From: Tridacna crocea
Lineage: Eukaryota > Mollusca > Bivalvia > Cardiida > Cardiidae
DNA length: 64,000 bases
Assembly: GCA_943736015.1 (NCBI GenBank)
Contig: OX031065.1
Location: 16,087,427-16,151,426 of the forward strand
Direction of reading: 5' to 3'
The position numbers and the translations under genes were made by a program. Positions 28,101 through 40,100 of the stretch are shown one piece after another (positions within the stretch are counted from its first letter, which is position 1; every line of letters begins with the position of its first letter). The notes under the pieces were generated by a model that was not told the DNA's origin, did not search any database, and saw only the letters and a list, made by a program, of their open reading frames with translations.

Positions 28101-31100
28101 ACAATAAGTAAGGGAGGTAAGCGATGCAAGAAAAACTAATAAGCAAAAATATAAATTGAAAAAAAGTACTTTTACTAATTTTTTTTTCGAATTACAATAT
28201 TACCAGGTTGCCATTTGATAGATGTAGATTTCAAAATTAATCATATCAGAAACTTGTTGATTTGCCCTTTAAACATATTCTTCTCCTAAACCACTGGGCC
28301 AATATTGATGAAACTTAGCAGGGATATGTTGGTCTACCAAAATTGTTCAAAGAACGTTCCTATTACTTGCAGATAATTTAGAAATTCAAACACACTGACT
28401 CAACGCAAGTCTGCGCAGGCTGAACTGACTATATTACTATACAGATGCATTAAACCCCCTTTTCACAGAGTATATCTAACAAAACCTGTCATAGCTCTTG
28501 TGTGTTTATTTATATTGTCATTTAGTTTTGTCATGTTTGGGCACGAACTTAAATTTGGTCACCCATTTCAGTTGTGCAACTTAAGATATCAGGTCTCGTA
28601 ACCATAAGGTCCTGAGTTCGATACCCGGAAGCGGGTGTTAACTTTAGGGATTTTTCATTGGCCCACAAATTCGGCGTGAGTACTGGTGTAGTTCCCAGGA
28701 AGTGGAATCGAGAGAGATTAGTATAGGTTGTAAGAACTTGTTTCTCATTCAATGTAAAATAAATATGTTGAAATAACATCTGCATGAATCCTCAATTATT
28801 TCCATATTTATATATCTGTTGTATTGTATGTAGTCCTCGATAGTATAGTGGTAAGTATCCCCGCCTGTCACGCGGGAGACCGGGGTTCGATTCCCCGTCG
28901 GGGAGCATTTCTTTTTCTTTTTATTCACCGAAGCACAAAGTACTCCACGTCAAATTTTGTGATCGTGCCATTAAATCCCGCTAGATGGCATTCTATAAAT
29001 ACTCATCTATCTAATTTGGGCATCCTGGCAATCTCCGAGCAGAGTTGTCGTTCGTTACTCTCACATACATCTCTGCGATGGGCTAAATGACAAGAATCTT
29101 GTCAAACCGAGGAAAATATGTTTTGTTACTGTTTAACTATTCCATGTGTAAAATTATAAGGTTGACGAAGGAAATATGATTCTGGATACATTATAGAAGT
29201 GTTCAAACTGATGAATTTACCGGTATAAAATGGAACTATTTTTTTCGAGCCTCTTTACTGATAAGAATCAAACGCCAAGTTTATCAAAAAAGGCTGCGCC
29301 CATGAATGATAACAACAGTTTTGACACACCGATAAATCTTAGGTAATAAGATTAAAAAAACAAGTTATGGTCCTTTAAAAGGCATGTAAGCTTTTCAGAA
29401 AATCCGTCTTTTTCACATTTCCTACCACTTAGGGCATAATACCATAAAACGCCCCGCCATAAATCGCGAAAACCCATGAAAATCAAAATCATGTGTCAAA
29501 AAATTGCAACTGGTTTATGGATTCATTTCGTATACATAAAATACAATATTTTTCAACGGAATGAAGCCGAACATTTCATTAAATTTCTTCATTTAACCCA
29601 AAAAACAATGCCACATGTAAGCATTGTCTGTGTAGCAGAGGGGCGTTTTACGGTATTATGCCAAATAAACGTTTACTCAATAAAACACTATCTCGTATTG
29701 ATAAAAGCCATTATCTCCATTGATACCTTATGCCGCGTATTCTTACAGTCTCCCCGATATCGGGGAGAGTGATGCGTCATATAAGACAGTTCGAATCCTC
29801 GAAGAATATGACATGCGCAGACAACGGTGATCGTGCCGTACCTATTAGACATCCGTCCTGCGTTTTTTACACACAGACGTATGTTTTACCGTGAGAATAC
29901 GAGTATATATTTAGAGTGTCTCTTACAACGTTTTAAAGAGGGACGTATATTTCACCGTGAGAATATTTCATGTGTTTTTCATACGCATTTTTAGCTCCCC
30001 TTAGCGTAAAGTGTTAAAAATGAGCTATTGTGAAAGCCCTATGTCCGGCGTCCGGCGTCCAGCGTCCGTCGTCCGTCGTCCATCGTCCAGCGTCCGTCGT
30101 CCGTCAACAATTTGCTTAAACATATTCTTCTCCTAAACTACTGGGCCAATCTTGATGAAACTTAGCAGGGATATGTTCCTGTGGTGAAGTTCTACCAAAA
30201 TTGTTCAAAGAACTGAATTCCACCCATAACTCTGGTTGCCATGGCAACAAAAACGAAAAAAATACAAAATTTTTGAAAATCTTCTTCTCTGAGACAAGAA
30301 GGCGTGAGCTTTGATATTTGGTATGTGGCATCTCCTAGTGGACCTCTACCAGGTGTGTACAAATGATGCCCCGGGGGTCAAAACTGGCCCCCACCCCGGG
30401 GGTTACAAGTTTAAGCATAAGAACAATGAAAGGAGAACTTTAAAAATCTTCTCCTTGAAACTTGAAGGTGTAGAGGTTTGATATTTGGCATGTGCCATCT
30501 CCTAGTGGACCTTTGCCAAGTTTGTTCAAATGATGCTCCTGGGGTCAAAACTGGCCCCACCCAAGGGGACACAGGTTGGAGCATAGGGACAAAGAAGGAA
30601 AACTTTAAAAATCTTTTCCTCTGAAATTTGGAGGTGTAGAGCATTGATATTTGGTATGTTGCATTTCCTAGTGGACCTCTACCAAGTTTGTTCATATGAT
30701 GCCCCTGGGGTTAAAATTGGCCGCGTCCTAGGGTTACAAGTTCAAACATAGGGACAAAGAATGAAAACTTTAATATTCCTCTCAAAAACTAAAAGGCATA
30801 GAGCTTTGATATTTGCTATGTAGCATCTGCTAGTGGACCTCTACCAAGTTTGTTCAGATGATGCCCCTGGGTTCAAAACTGGCCCCACCCCGGTGTCACA
30901 AGTTTGGGCATAGGAACAAAAAAGGAAAACTTTTAAAATCTTCTACTCTAAAACTAAAAAGCGTAGAGCCTTAATATTTGGTCTGTGGCATCTCCTAGTG
31001 GACCTCTTTCTACTTTGTTCATATGATGCCCTTGGGATAAAAACTGGCCCTGCCCCGGGGGTCACAAGTTTGAGCATAGGAACAAAGAAGGAAAACTTTA

Positions 31101-34100
31101 AAAATCTTCTCCTCTCAAACTAGATGGTGTGGAGCTTGTATATTTGGTATGTGGCATCTCCTAGTAGACCTCTACCGAGTTTGTTCAAATGATGTCCCTG
31201 GGGTCAAAACTGGTCCAATCCCCGGGGACACAAGTTGGAGCATAGGAACAAAGATGTAAAACTTTAAAAATCTACACCATTGAAACTTGAAGGTGTAGAG
31301 GTTTGATATTTGGTATGTGGCATCTCCTAGTGGACCTCCACCCAATTTGTTCACACATGATGCCCCTGGGGTTAAAACTGGCTCAGCCCCGGAGTTACAA
31401 AACCAAGTATAGGAACAAAGAATGAAAAATTTAATATTCTTCTCAAAAACTAAAAGGCATAGAGCTTTGATATTTGGTATGTAGCATCTCCTAGTGAACC
31501 TCTACCAAGTTTGTTCATATGATGCCCCTGGGGTCAAAACTGCCGCAGCCTGGGGGGTCATAAGTTTAAACACAGCAACAAAGAAGGAAACTTTCAGAAA
31601 ATGTCCTTCTCTGAAACTTGAGGGTGTACAGCTTTGATATTTGGTATATAGCATCTCCCAGTGGACCTCAACCAAATTTGTTTATATGATGCCCCTGGGG
31701 TCAAAATTGGCCCTGGCCATGGGGTCACAAGTTCAGGCATAGGAAAAAAAAAATAAAATTCTTCTTCTCTAAAACTAGAAGGCATAGAGCTTTGATATTT
31801 GGCATCTAGCAATTCCTAGTGGACCTCTACCAAATTTGTTCATATCATGCCCTCGGGGTCAAAACTGCCTCTGCCCTGGGGGGTCATAGGTTCAAACATA
31901 GCAACAAAGAAGGAAAACTCTAAAAATCTTCTCTGAAATTTGAAGGTGCAGAGCTTTGATATTTAGTATGCAGAATCTTCTAGTGGACCTCTACAAAGTT
32001 TAGTCATATGGTGTCCTTGGCGTCAAAACTGGCCCTACCCCGTAGGTCAGAGGTTGGAACATAGGAACATAGAAAGAAAACTTTAAATTTCTTTTTCTCT
32101 TAAACAGGAAGGTGTAGAGGTTTGAAATTTGGTATGTAGCATCATAGAGTGGACCTCTACCAAGGATGCTGCTTTGGTCAAGGCTGGCCCAGCTCCGGGA
32201 ATCGGACGTTCAAAGATAGGAAAAGAAGAATGAAAAATTTAAAATTCTATTTTGGAACTAGAAGGCGTAGAGCTTTGATATTTGTTAGCTAACCTTAGCA
32301 AAAAGTGCTAAAGGTGAGCTGTTGTGATCGCCCTATGTCCGTCATCCATTGACAAGCACCCATCGTCCATCAACAATTTCTTAAGACATCTTCTTCTCCT
32401 AAAACACTGGAACAATCTTGATGAAACTTGGCAGAGATGTTCTTTGGGAGAAGCTCTACCAAAAGTGTTCAAAGAATTGAATTTCACCCATAAACTAAAG
32501 TCTCAGGTGAGCGCTCCAGGGCCAATGGACTTCTTGTTAATCCATGCTGTGCAAAAAAGAAAGTCTCAAACTCTTTCAGCAGTTAATTATGTCATCATGG
32601 TCTGCTTCAACAGTGCGATATGGAGTCCACCGGAACTCAGACTTAAATCTCACAGGCTCAAGTAAATAGACGGCATAGATCTAAGATCGGACTGCATGCT
32701 CTGTGCAGTCGGGTCTTGATCTATGCTGTCCGCAAAAGTCCATGCTATATTTTTGTTTTTGTTGAAAGGACTAAAATTTAATGTTTCTGTATTATATATT
32801 TTCAGAGTTTTAGAAGTTCTGGATTTACTGTTGACATATCAACGAAATTCACGATTACAGGTGTGTACCTAACCTCAAACCTGATAGAGCTTTAACCATT
32901 GTACCGCGAAACAACTAAAATGAAATTTTCAATTCAACATTAAAAACCCAAATTTTGCTATTTCAAAGGTGTAAGGAATAATATCTCCTCTTCAGACAGC
33001 ATAGATCCAAGATCAGACTGCATGTTTCTGTGCAGTCAGATCTTGATCTACTCCATCCCCAAAAGGCCAGTTAGGCGTGCTTAGCAGCGTAATGGTTTGA
33101 ACCGTTTACCACTGTACAAAATTTAAGGCTTGCCCAAATTGAAAGCTTTTTCAGATGGATAAAACAGGATTATATAAAGACCGACTCTCCTATGGAAGAG
33201 TGAAAAACATCTTCGGAAAAGTAGAAAATCCGGGGAACCAGGATTTTCTCTTTTTTTCTATGATGTTTACAAAAAAAAATATACTCCCAGGGTATTACGC
33301 TTGTTAGAACTCGGCACTGTGTGGTAAAAATGGTAAAAGGGGCCCAATTCAGTGTTTTATTCTGTAATCAAAATTTCTTGTAAAACAACTATAAATACAA
33401 TAAGATACATTTTCCTTACCAGCTGTTTCGGGTAGTGTTAAAACTTCGTTAATCATCTTAAAACAAAACGAAACAAATAATATCTGCTTTTTCAGAGTTT
33501 TGTATCAAAGTACAAGATAGCGGAACAGGCTGCCGCTCAAGGTAGATACCAGTCTGTGATCAATCAACTACTTTATGATGACTTCAATCCACACGACCAG
33601 TCCAAGTAAGTAAATATACTGCTTGTACTTTGATAGTTATCATTTAGATATTTCAATACGGGCATATGTAACAAGAAAAAGAAAACAGTTTTGCTTTAAA
33701 AGAAAGTCATTTCCTCAGATGATTAATTCCATAAATCTTACATATTGAAACACCATACCTGATCCATGCCACACATGCATATCGGCTGAATCCTGGAAGA
33801 TGGTGATCCCTAGCAAATTTCATGTAGTATAGATATGGAGTGTTGTAGTAACTTTTCTTGTACTTGTGTTGATTTCAGTCTGCGTGGAGATATTTGGATT
33901 CTCATTAACTTGAAGACAGAGCTCTCTGAAGTCACTTAACCCTTTCCCAAACAATCTCTGGTTTTTACGGGTCAGGAATAGAAGTCTTTTGAAAACATTG
34001 TGGAAAAAGGAGAAAATGCTGGTAACCAGCATTTTCTCCTTTTCCCACGATGTTTTCTACCCTATCATATTGAAAAATGATCTCTTTAGCAACTGTAAAT

Positions 34101-37100
34101 TTGTCATCTGCCAAATGCTTCCAATTTGGTCTGGTCCAAAATTTGCTGTTTGGGAAAGGGTTAAACAAAGTTCACCACACATTACAGATTATAATCCTGC
34201 CATGGTCTTATTTAGTTTTATTTTTTCAGATAATTTGATTCCATTCGAATCCTCAACTCAGTAAATTTCTTTCCTTGGAAGCCGCACTGGCTGCGGCGAT
34301 ATTACAGAAGAAATGTTGAAAACACCGTTAAAATTTACACATAAACAGTTATTTTTAAAGGTTGATCGTGGTCACTGCAATGAGATTCATACCTTATTCA
34401 CAGCTGAAAATTGATCTGACAATGAAAGCAAGCCAGTAACTGTTGTTTGGTGGTTAAGCAAAAAACTGGCAAGAGATACTCCAGGAAGGCATAGAAACTT
34501 GTACCAGCCGCCAGGATGTAACTGAATTACTGTTAAGTACTGCATTAGACAAAAGGCATACAAAATCTTTCTTTTTTTCGTGGAATTCACTAACTTGCGC
34601 ATGGCTGTGTTAAAATGTACATGAGACAAACTTTGGGCAAAAAAAAGGGGGGGGGGGGGTTAACCAGTCCCCATAATACATTCATCATACCAAGCAAGTC
34701 ATTGCATACTGTAGTTAGGAACCCATAAAATATCTTTTTTTCTAAAAAAGAACGGAATCATGAAGTAGTAAAGTACACCGGTCCTTTGATGTGGTGAAAA
34801 GTAGCCACTGGCAAAAAGTTTGGAATCAGGTCAGCCTGCTCAGATTGCACAGGCAGACCTGGTTCAATACTTTTTGCAAATGCATGAAGCCCCCTTTTCA
34901 CAGAGCATGGCTTACCTGTATGTTGTACCTTGTATATTTATTCTGTTTGTAGGAAAGGACTTGGGATACAGAAAAAGGTGAACCGGGAGCTGAAGGATAT
35001 GTTTAATGTGTCAGCAATATTCGACGTAGAATTTCTGACAAAAGTTCTCATGGTTCGTATAATTTTGTATTTTGCTCATATTTCTGTAAATGATAACAAT
35101 GATGTTAGTTGGTTAATTGATCGATTGATCGATTCATCGTTCTGTTTTTGCCAGATCAGTCTAAGTGTAAGTCACCAGCAGGAAAATGAATTTTAAAACT
35201 AGATATTATCTGCATCATTATACCCCCCAAAACTCTGTTTGGGGGGTATATAGGAGTCAGCTTGTCGGTCCGTCCTTCGGTCGGTCCGTCCGTCTATCGG
35301 TCGGTCGGTCTGTAGCTTTTTGTCCGCTCTATTTCTCATAAACTATTGGACGAATTTTATTCAAACTTCACAGGTAAACTCAGTATCAAGCAGAGATGTG
35401 CATATGAAATGTTGGTTATGGTTCATTGATTTTTCACTGAGTTATGGCCCTTTCATGAAATTTCTTGTCCGCTCTTTTTCTCATCAACCATTGGACAGAT
35501 TTGGTTCAAACTACACAAATAGACTCAGTGTAAAGCAGAGATGTGCATATTTTTATTTTGGTTATGGTTTATGTAGGTTTCATGGAGTTATGGCCCTTTG
35601 ATGATTCTGGACAAATTTCTTTTTCATACTTGAATTTTGTCCGGAGCATATCTCCAAAACTATACTAGCTAGGGTTATGAAATTTCATGGGTGGATAGAT
35701 CTCATCAAGGGGGAGTGCAGTGCACAGGAATCATAACTCTTGCTAGCTTAATTTTTGAGTTATTGCCCTTTGTTGTTGTTTTTATACTTGAATTTTGTCC
35801 GGAGCGTATCTCCAAAAGTATACTAGCTAGGGTTATGAAATTTCATGGGTAAATAGATCTCACCAACGGGGAGTGCAGTGCAGAGGAATCATAACTCTTG
35901 CTTGCTTAATTTTTGAGTTATTGCCCTTTGTCGTTTTTAATACTTGAATTTGGTCCGAAGCATATCTCGAAAACTATACTAGCTAGGGTTATGAAATTTC
36001 ATGGGTGGATAGATCTCATCAAGGGGGAGTGCAGTGCATAGGAATCATAACTCCTGCTCCCTTAATTTTTGAGTTATTGCCCTTTGTCGTTTTTAATACT
36101 TGAATAGGGTCCAGTGAATATCTCCAAAACTATACTAGCTAGAGTTAAGAAATTTCATGGGTGGATAGATCTCATCAATGGGAAGTGCAGTGCATAGGAA
36201 TCATAACTCCTGCTCCCTTAACTTTTGAGTTATTGCCCTTTGTTGTTTTTCATACTTGAATTTTGTCCGGAGCGTATCTCCAAAACTATACTAACTAGGG
36301 TTATGAAATTTCATGGATGGATAGATCTCATCAAGGGGAAGTGCAGTGCACAGGAATCATAACTCTTGCTCACTTGATTTTGAGTTATTGCCCTTTGTCG
36401 TTTTTCATACTTGAATTTGGTCCAGTGCATGCCCCAGCTTAACAACTAGGGGTAAGACGGGCGTATCTTGTGACAATTTGCCGCTCATGTTCAACTCTTA
36501 CTTTTGTACTCAACCATTCTGCATTCTGTGACAAAGACCTGTTTGGTGGCAAGGAGCTGGTGGGGGGTATGATCACGTTGAGTGATAGCTCTAGTTTAAC
36601 CTGACCTAGGTCAAAATCATTTACATAAATTAATATTTTAGTTTTACCCTCGGCATCACTTGGTAAATGTCCCCAATGGTCTCGGAATTATTTCGTGCAG
36701 TTTACGCCAATCAGTCTTTAACTAACTGAATAGCTTAAGTTGAAACTTTCCGGTCAATAGTAATAAAAGCAAATATTGGAATTTCAATGTTACTTTTTTA
36801 GGGAAATATCTCCTCAATCGGACAGAGTATATCCAAGATCAGACTGCACGGTTTGTGCAGTCTGATCTTGGATATACACTGTCTACAAAACGCTTTGAGT
36901 TGCGTTTTGTAGGCTTAGGGTCAAATTACTTACCTGTGTGTGTAGGTATTATGCCTTCCCGTGTATATGTAACTTTCCGAATAATAGTCTGAGTTCTATT
37001 TTTATACCTACCTATATATTCAGCATAAAGGTCAGGATCAGACTAAATGAAGTAGACTATAAAAAGTTGCAAGCTTTTGTTTACTTTGCGATTTTAAAAT

Positions 37101-40100
37101 CCATTTTTTCCGCCAGCAAATAACACCTTGATGAGCCAAGCAATAGCAAGGTATCATCTTCATAATACATGTATTTTCTATACTGTTAATATTTTAAAAT
37201 CTCGATTGTATTTGGCCACTATAGAGACTTTATACAAAAAGTACAACATATGACTTTGAAATATTTTTTTTTCGGATTGTGAATACATTGTAACAAAAGG
37301 TGGACTTGTAAAATTATCTTTTCTTTACATATTTTCAGGATCTATCAAACTACAAGTACAACAAAATGATCATGAAATCGCTGAACATTCTAAACAAGAT
37401 CTACTCCTCAAAGATGAACATGTTTAATCTTGCAAGTAAAGCCCAGGTAAGGCCATCCATACTCTATGAAGAGGGTTTGATACGTCTGCTAAAAGTATTA
37501 AACTTTCGGCATGTCCAAAGAACGGCTACCTCATGAATAAGTCTGTTTTGGGGACACAATAGATTTTTTTTTATCCATATTTATTCATTGAGATGACATA
37601 GATGCATAAAACACCCTTTTGTCAGAGCCCTATTCATATGAGTGGCACTCTTGCAGAAGGGGGCTTAATGCATCTCTGTTATACACAGTACTATATGCCA
37701 AGTCATCACATAAATATGGGTCCTTAGAAGCCATTTTTTTCAATAATCAACTTAATCATGAGGTAGATTGGTCCTAGATTGACAAATGGAAAATTGACCA
37801 ATAGCAAAAACTTTTGGCCCAGCTCAGCCTGCGGTGACTGCACAGGCTGACCTGGGTCAATACTTTTCTCAGATGCATAAAGCTCCCCCCCTACTTTTCA
37901 CAGAGCTCATATATTTTAACCCCTTATCGAACAACAAAAATCTTAGTTTTATCTTGATTGGAAGGACACACGAAATCTGGCTGAAAGATTTGAATTTCAG
38001 CTCTGACAGGGTAGAAAACAATTTGGGAAAAGAAGAAAATGCTGATTACCAGTAAGAAAGTATGGTTGACAGGTAGGGATTAGTCTTCGAAAGGACAGAA
38101 AATAATGCGGAAAAAGGAGAAAACATTGGTTATCTAGCCTTTCCCAATATGTTTTCAAAAGCTTTTACTTTCAGAGTCATTTAAACTGTGCTGACAATAT
38201 GTTTTAAACAGTTGGGGCTAGTTGCATAACAGCAGTTTAAGGTTAAACCTAGTTTAAGCCATAATGAATTCATGGCTTAACTAAGGTTAAATTGCCTTTG
38301 TTCAACTGGCCCCAAGTTGAAGTTTTACTGTTGATTCATGCAGCTTAGTCCACTTTTAACACGATGATACCTCATTTATTTTTGTGCTTCTGGATTTGGC
38401 CTGCTCTTGACAAAATAGCTCACATGGTAGAGCAATTAACACATGCTAACGTAAAATTTCGGGGCACTTGAGGGTGTAGATTCAATCTCCCAAGCTGGTC
38501 AACTTAAATTTCTTAAGGATGTCTCGTATAAGATGGTTCCCATGTGAAGCTGCTAAACATGAAGTATGTTAAGGCACCAGATATAATTTAGGATGGATTT
38601 GGTCCTTTACCTTGCAATATCCCTAGTAACCAAACAAGAGTCTCCCAGGAGGCGTCACTCTTTGAACGCAGAATAAACACATCACAAGAATAACAGGGAA
38701 ATTACGAGTAGATCATGGGAATGCCCCAGTTGTACTCGTAACTTCGCTGTAACTCTTGTTCAAACTTACTCAGCAAAGAGGATAGTGTAGATCTGAGATC
38801 AGACTGCACATATGGTGCAGTCTGATCTTGTTCTAAGCAGTCAGCTAATGCGTTACATGACATATTGTGGCAGAGGTGCGTTTAAAATGGCTAATAAAGT
38901 CAACGATCTATATTTTTTTAGATATTGCTGACCCAGGATTCAGCCCGTGTCCACAGAGAGGTGTTAAAGAACATGCCCATTTTACGGCGGCTGTCCAGGG
39001 CTAAACTGGACGATCAGCAAGTCAAATTGATGGGAAATATCCTAGATGATCTGGCAGAGTAAAATTACAAACTGTTCAAAATAATGGCCTGCAACACGCA
39101 AAAAGGGGCATTCGAACATTTGCATAACGTGTCGGCCCAGATCAGCCTTTGCAGCCCGCAAAGGTTAATCTGAAATGATACTTTCTGTTTTCATGTAATT
39201 TTCTAATTTGCGCAAATCTGCTGTAGCACAAAATCTAATGTAGTCATAAAGTGCCATCTTGGATTAGCCTGCACGGACTGCGCAGGCTGATCTGAGACAA
39301 CACTTTAGGCAAATGTCTGAATGCCCCTTTTTGGCGTGTAGCAAGCCAGTCATAATATGGTTAAAGTCTGTGAAAAGGGAATTGACTGAATCTGCAAAAA
39401 GTATCTATCCAGGTCGGCTTGCGCTACCTGCGCAGGCTGACCTGGGTCGATACTTTTTGCTTTTGATCAATTTTCTGCATGTCAAAGGATCAGTTTACCT
39501 CACAAATCAGCTGTCTATAATCATGATGTGATGATTTGCTTGGTATGATAGATCACAGAGATGCAGTATACCCCGTGTTCCCAGTGGTGCTATATCGTCA
39601 GTTTATTTCAAAAGCGTCTTAACTACAGCTTGTTTCAAGCTGTAGTTTTGAAGTAAACTGATGACATTTTGATTGATTAGACCCTGTTTTGCCGCATCTA
39701 TTGTTTTTAAATTGGACAAAATGAAACATTGGACAGATGGTTGTTTTTACCTAAAAGACAAGACGGACATTGTTGGGAAAAGAGCGATTGCTTGTGACAA
39801 GTAATCCATCTTTTCCCGCCATGTATTCAACAGTAGTGTTCAGTATGGATGTAGAATATCTGCCATAAAGATATAATGTCTTGGAAATATTATGAAATCG
39901 GGGAAAAACTGTCTGAAACTTAAAAAGATTGATTATTGTCATACCTCACCTTGAAAAATTGCAAAGAGCGTCAGGTACTCAAGAGCATGTCTTCAGTTTA
40001 CTTCAAAAACCTCGTAACTACAGCTTGACACATGCTGTAGTTACGAGGTTTTTGAAGTGAACTATGTGTAGTGTGAGGAAAACAAAATACAGTTTTTCAA

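Larger units (their letters stand above)
25704..28268 (+). mobile_element. Kolobok-like DNA transposon relic (TTAA target)
   Basis: Termini AGGGCAAATC (25704) and GATTTGCCCT (28268) are inverted, with TTAA on both sides (25700-25703 and 28269-28272). The flanks rejoin to the dispersed repeat caacaatttgtttaaacat also seen at 30110, which confirms a clean insertion with a TTAA duplication. Subterminal tgtgacgtcatag and ctatgacgtcaca are inverted as well. Inside lies a THAP-domain remnant, then family A MITEs. TTAA target plus THAP fits the Kolobok superfamily. No catalytic part remains, so it is non-autonomous. Confidence 0.8.
21526..32805. other. 11.3-kb intron w15-w16
   Basis: This is the largest intron seen. 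It carries three tRNA genes, a Kolobok-like relic, families A, B, C and F, a 165-bp tandem array and SINE-like pieces. No further host protein exon was found. Confidence 0.7.
35145..37245. mobile_element. Family G MITE, interrupted by other repeats
   Basis: The left half (agtctaagtgtaagtc, aggaaaatgaattttaaaac) ends near 35215. The right half (gattttaaaatccattttttccgccagc) resumes near 37085. A tandem array and a family C copy sit between them. Confidence 0.5.

Noticed and set aside
30116-31812. Minus-strand open frames over the 165-bp array
   Set aside because: Similar peptides recur with the unit period, so they are repeat by-products.
39059-39061. End of the ITPR gene at the TAA after exon w20
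   Set aside because: A phase-2 donor (gtaaaa) precedes the stop, and w21 continues in frame with ITPR-like sequence.
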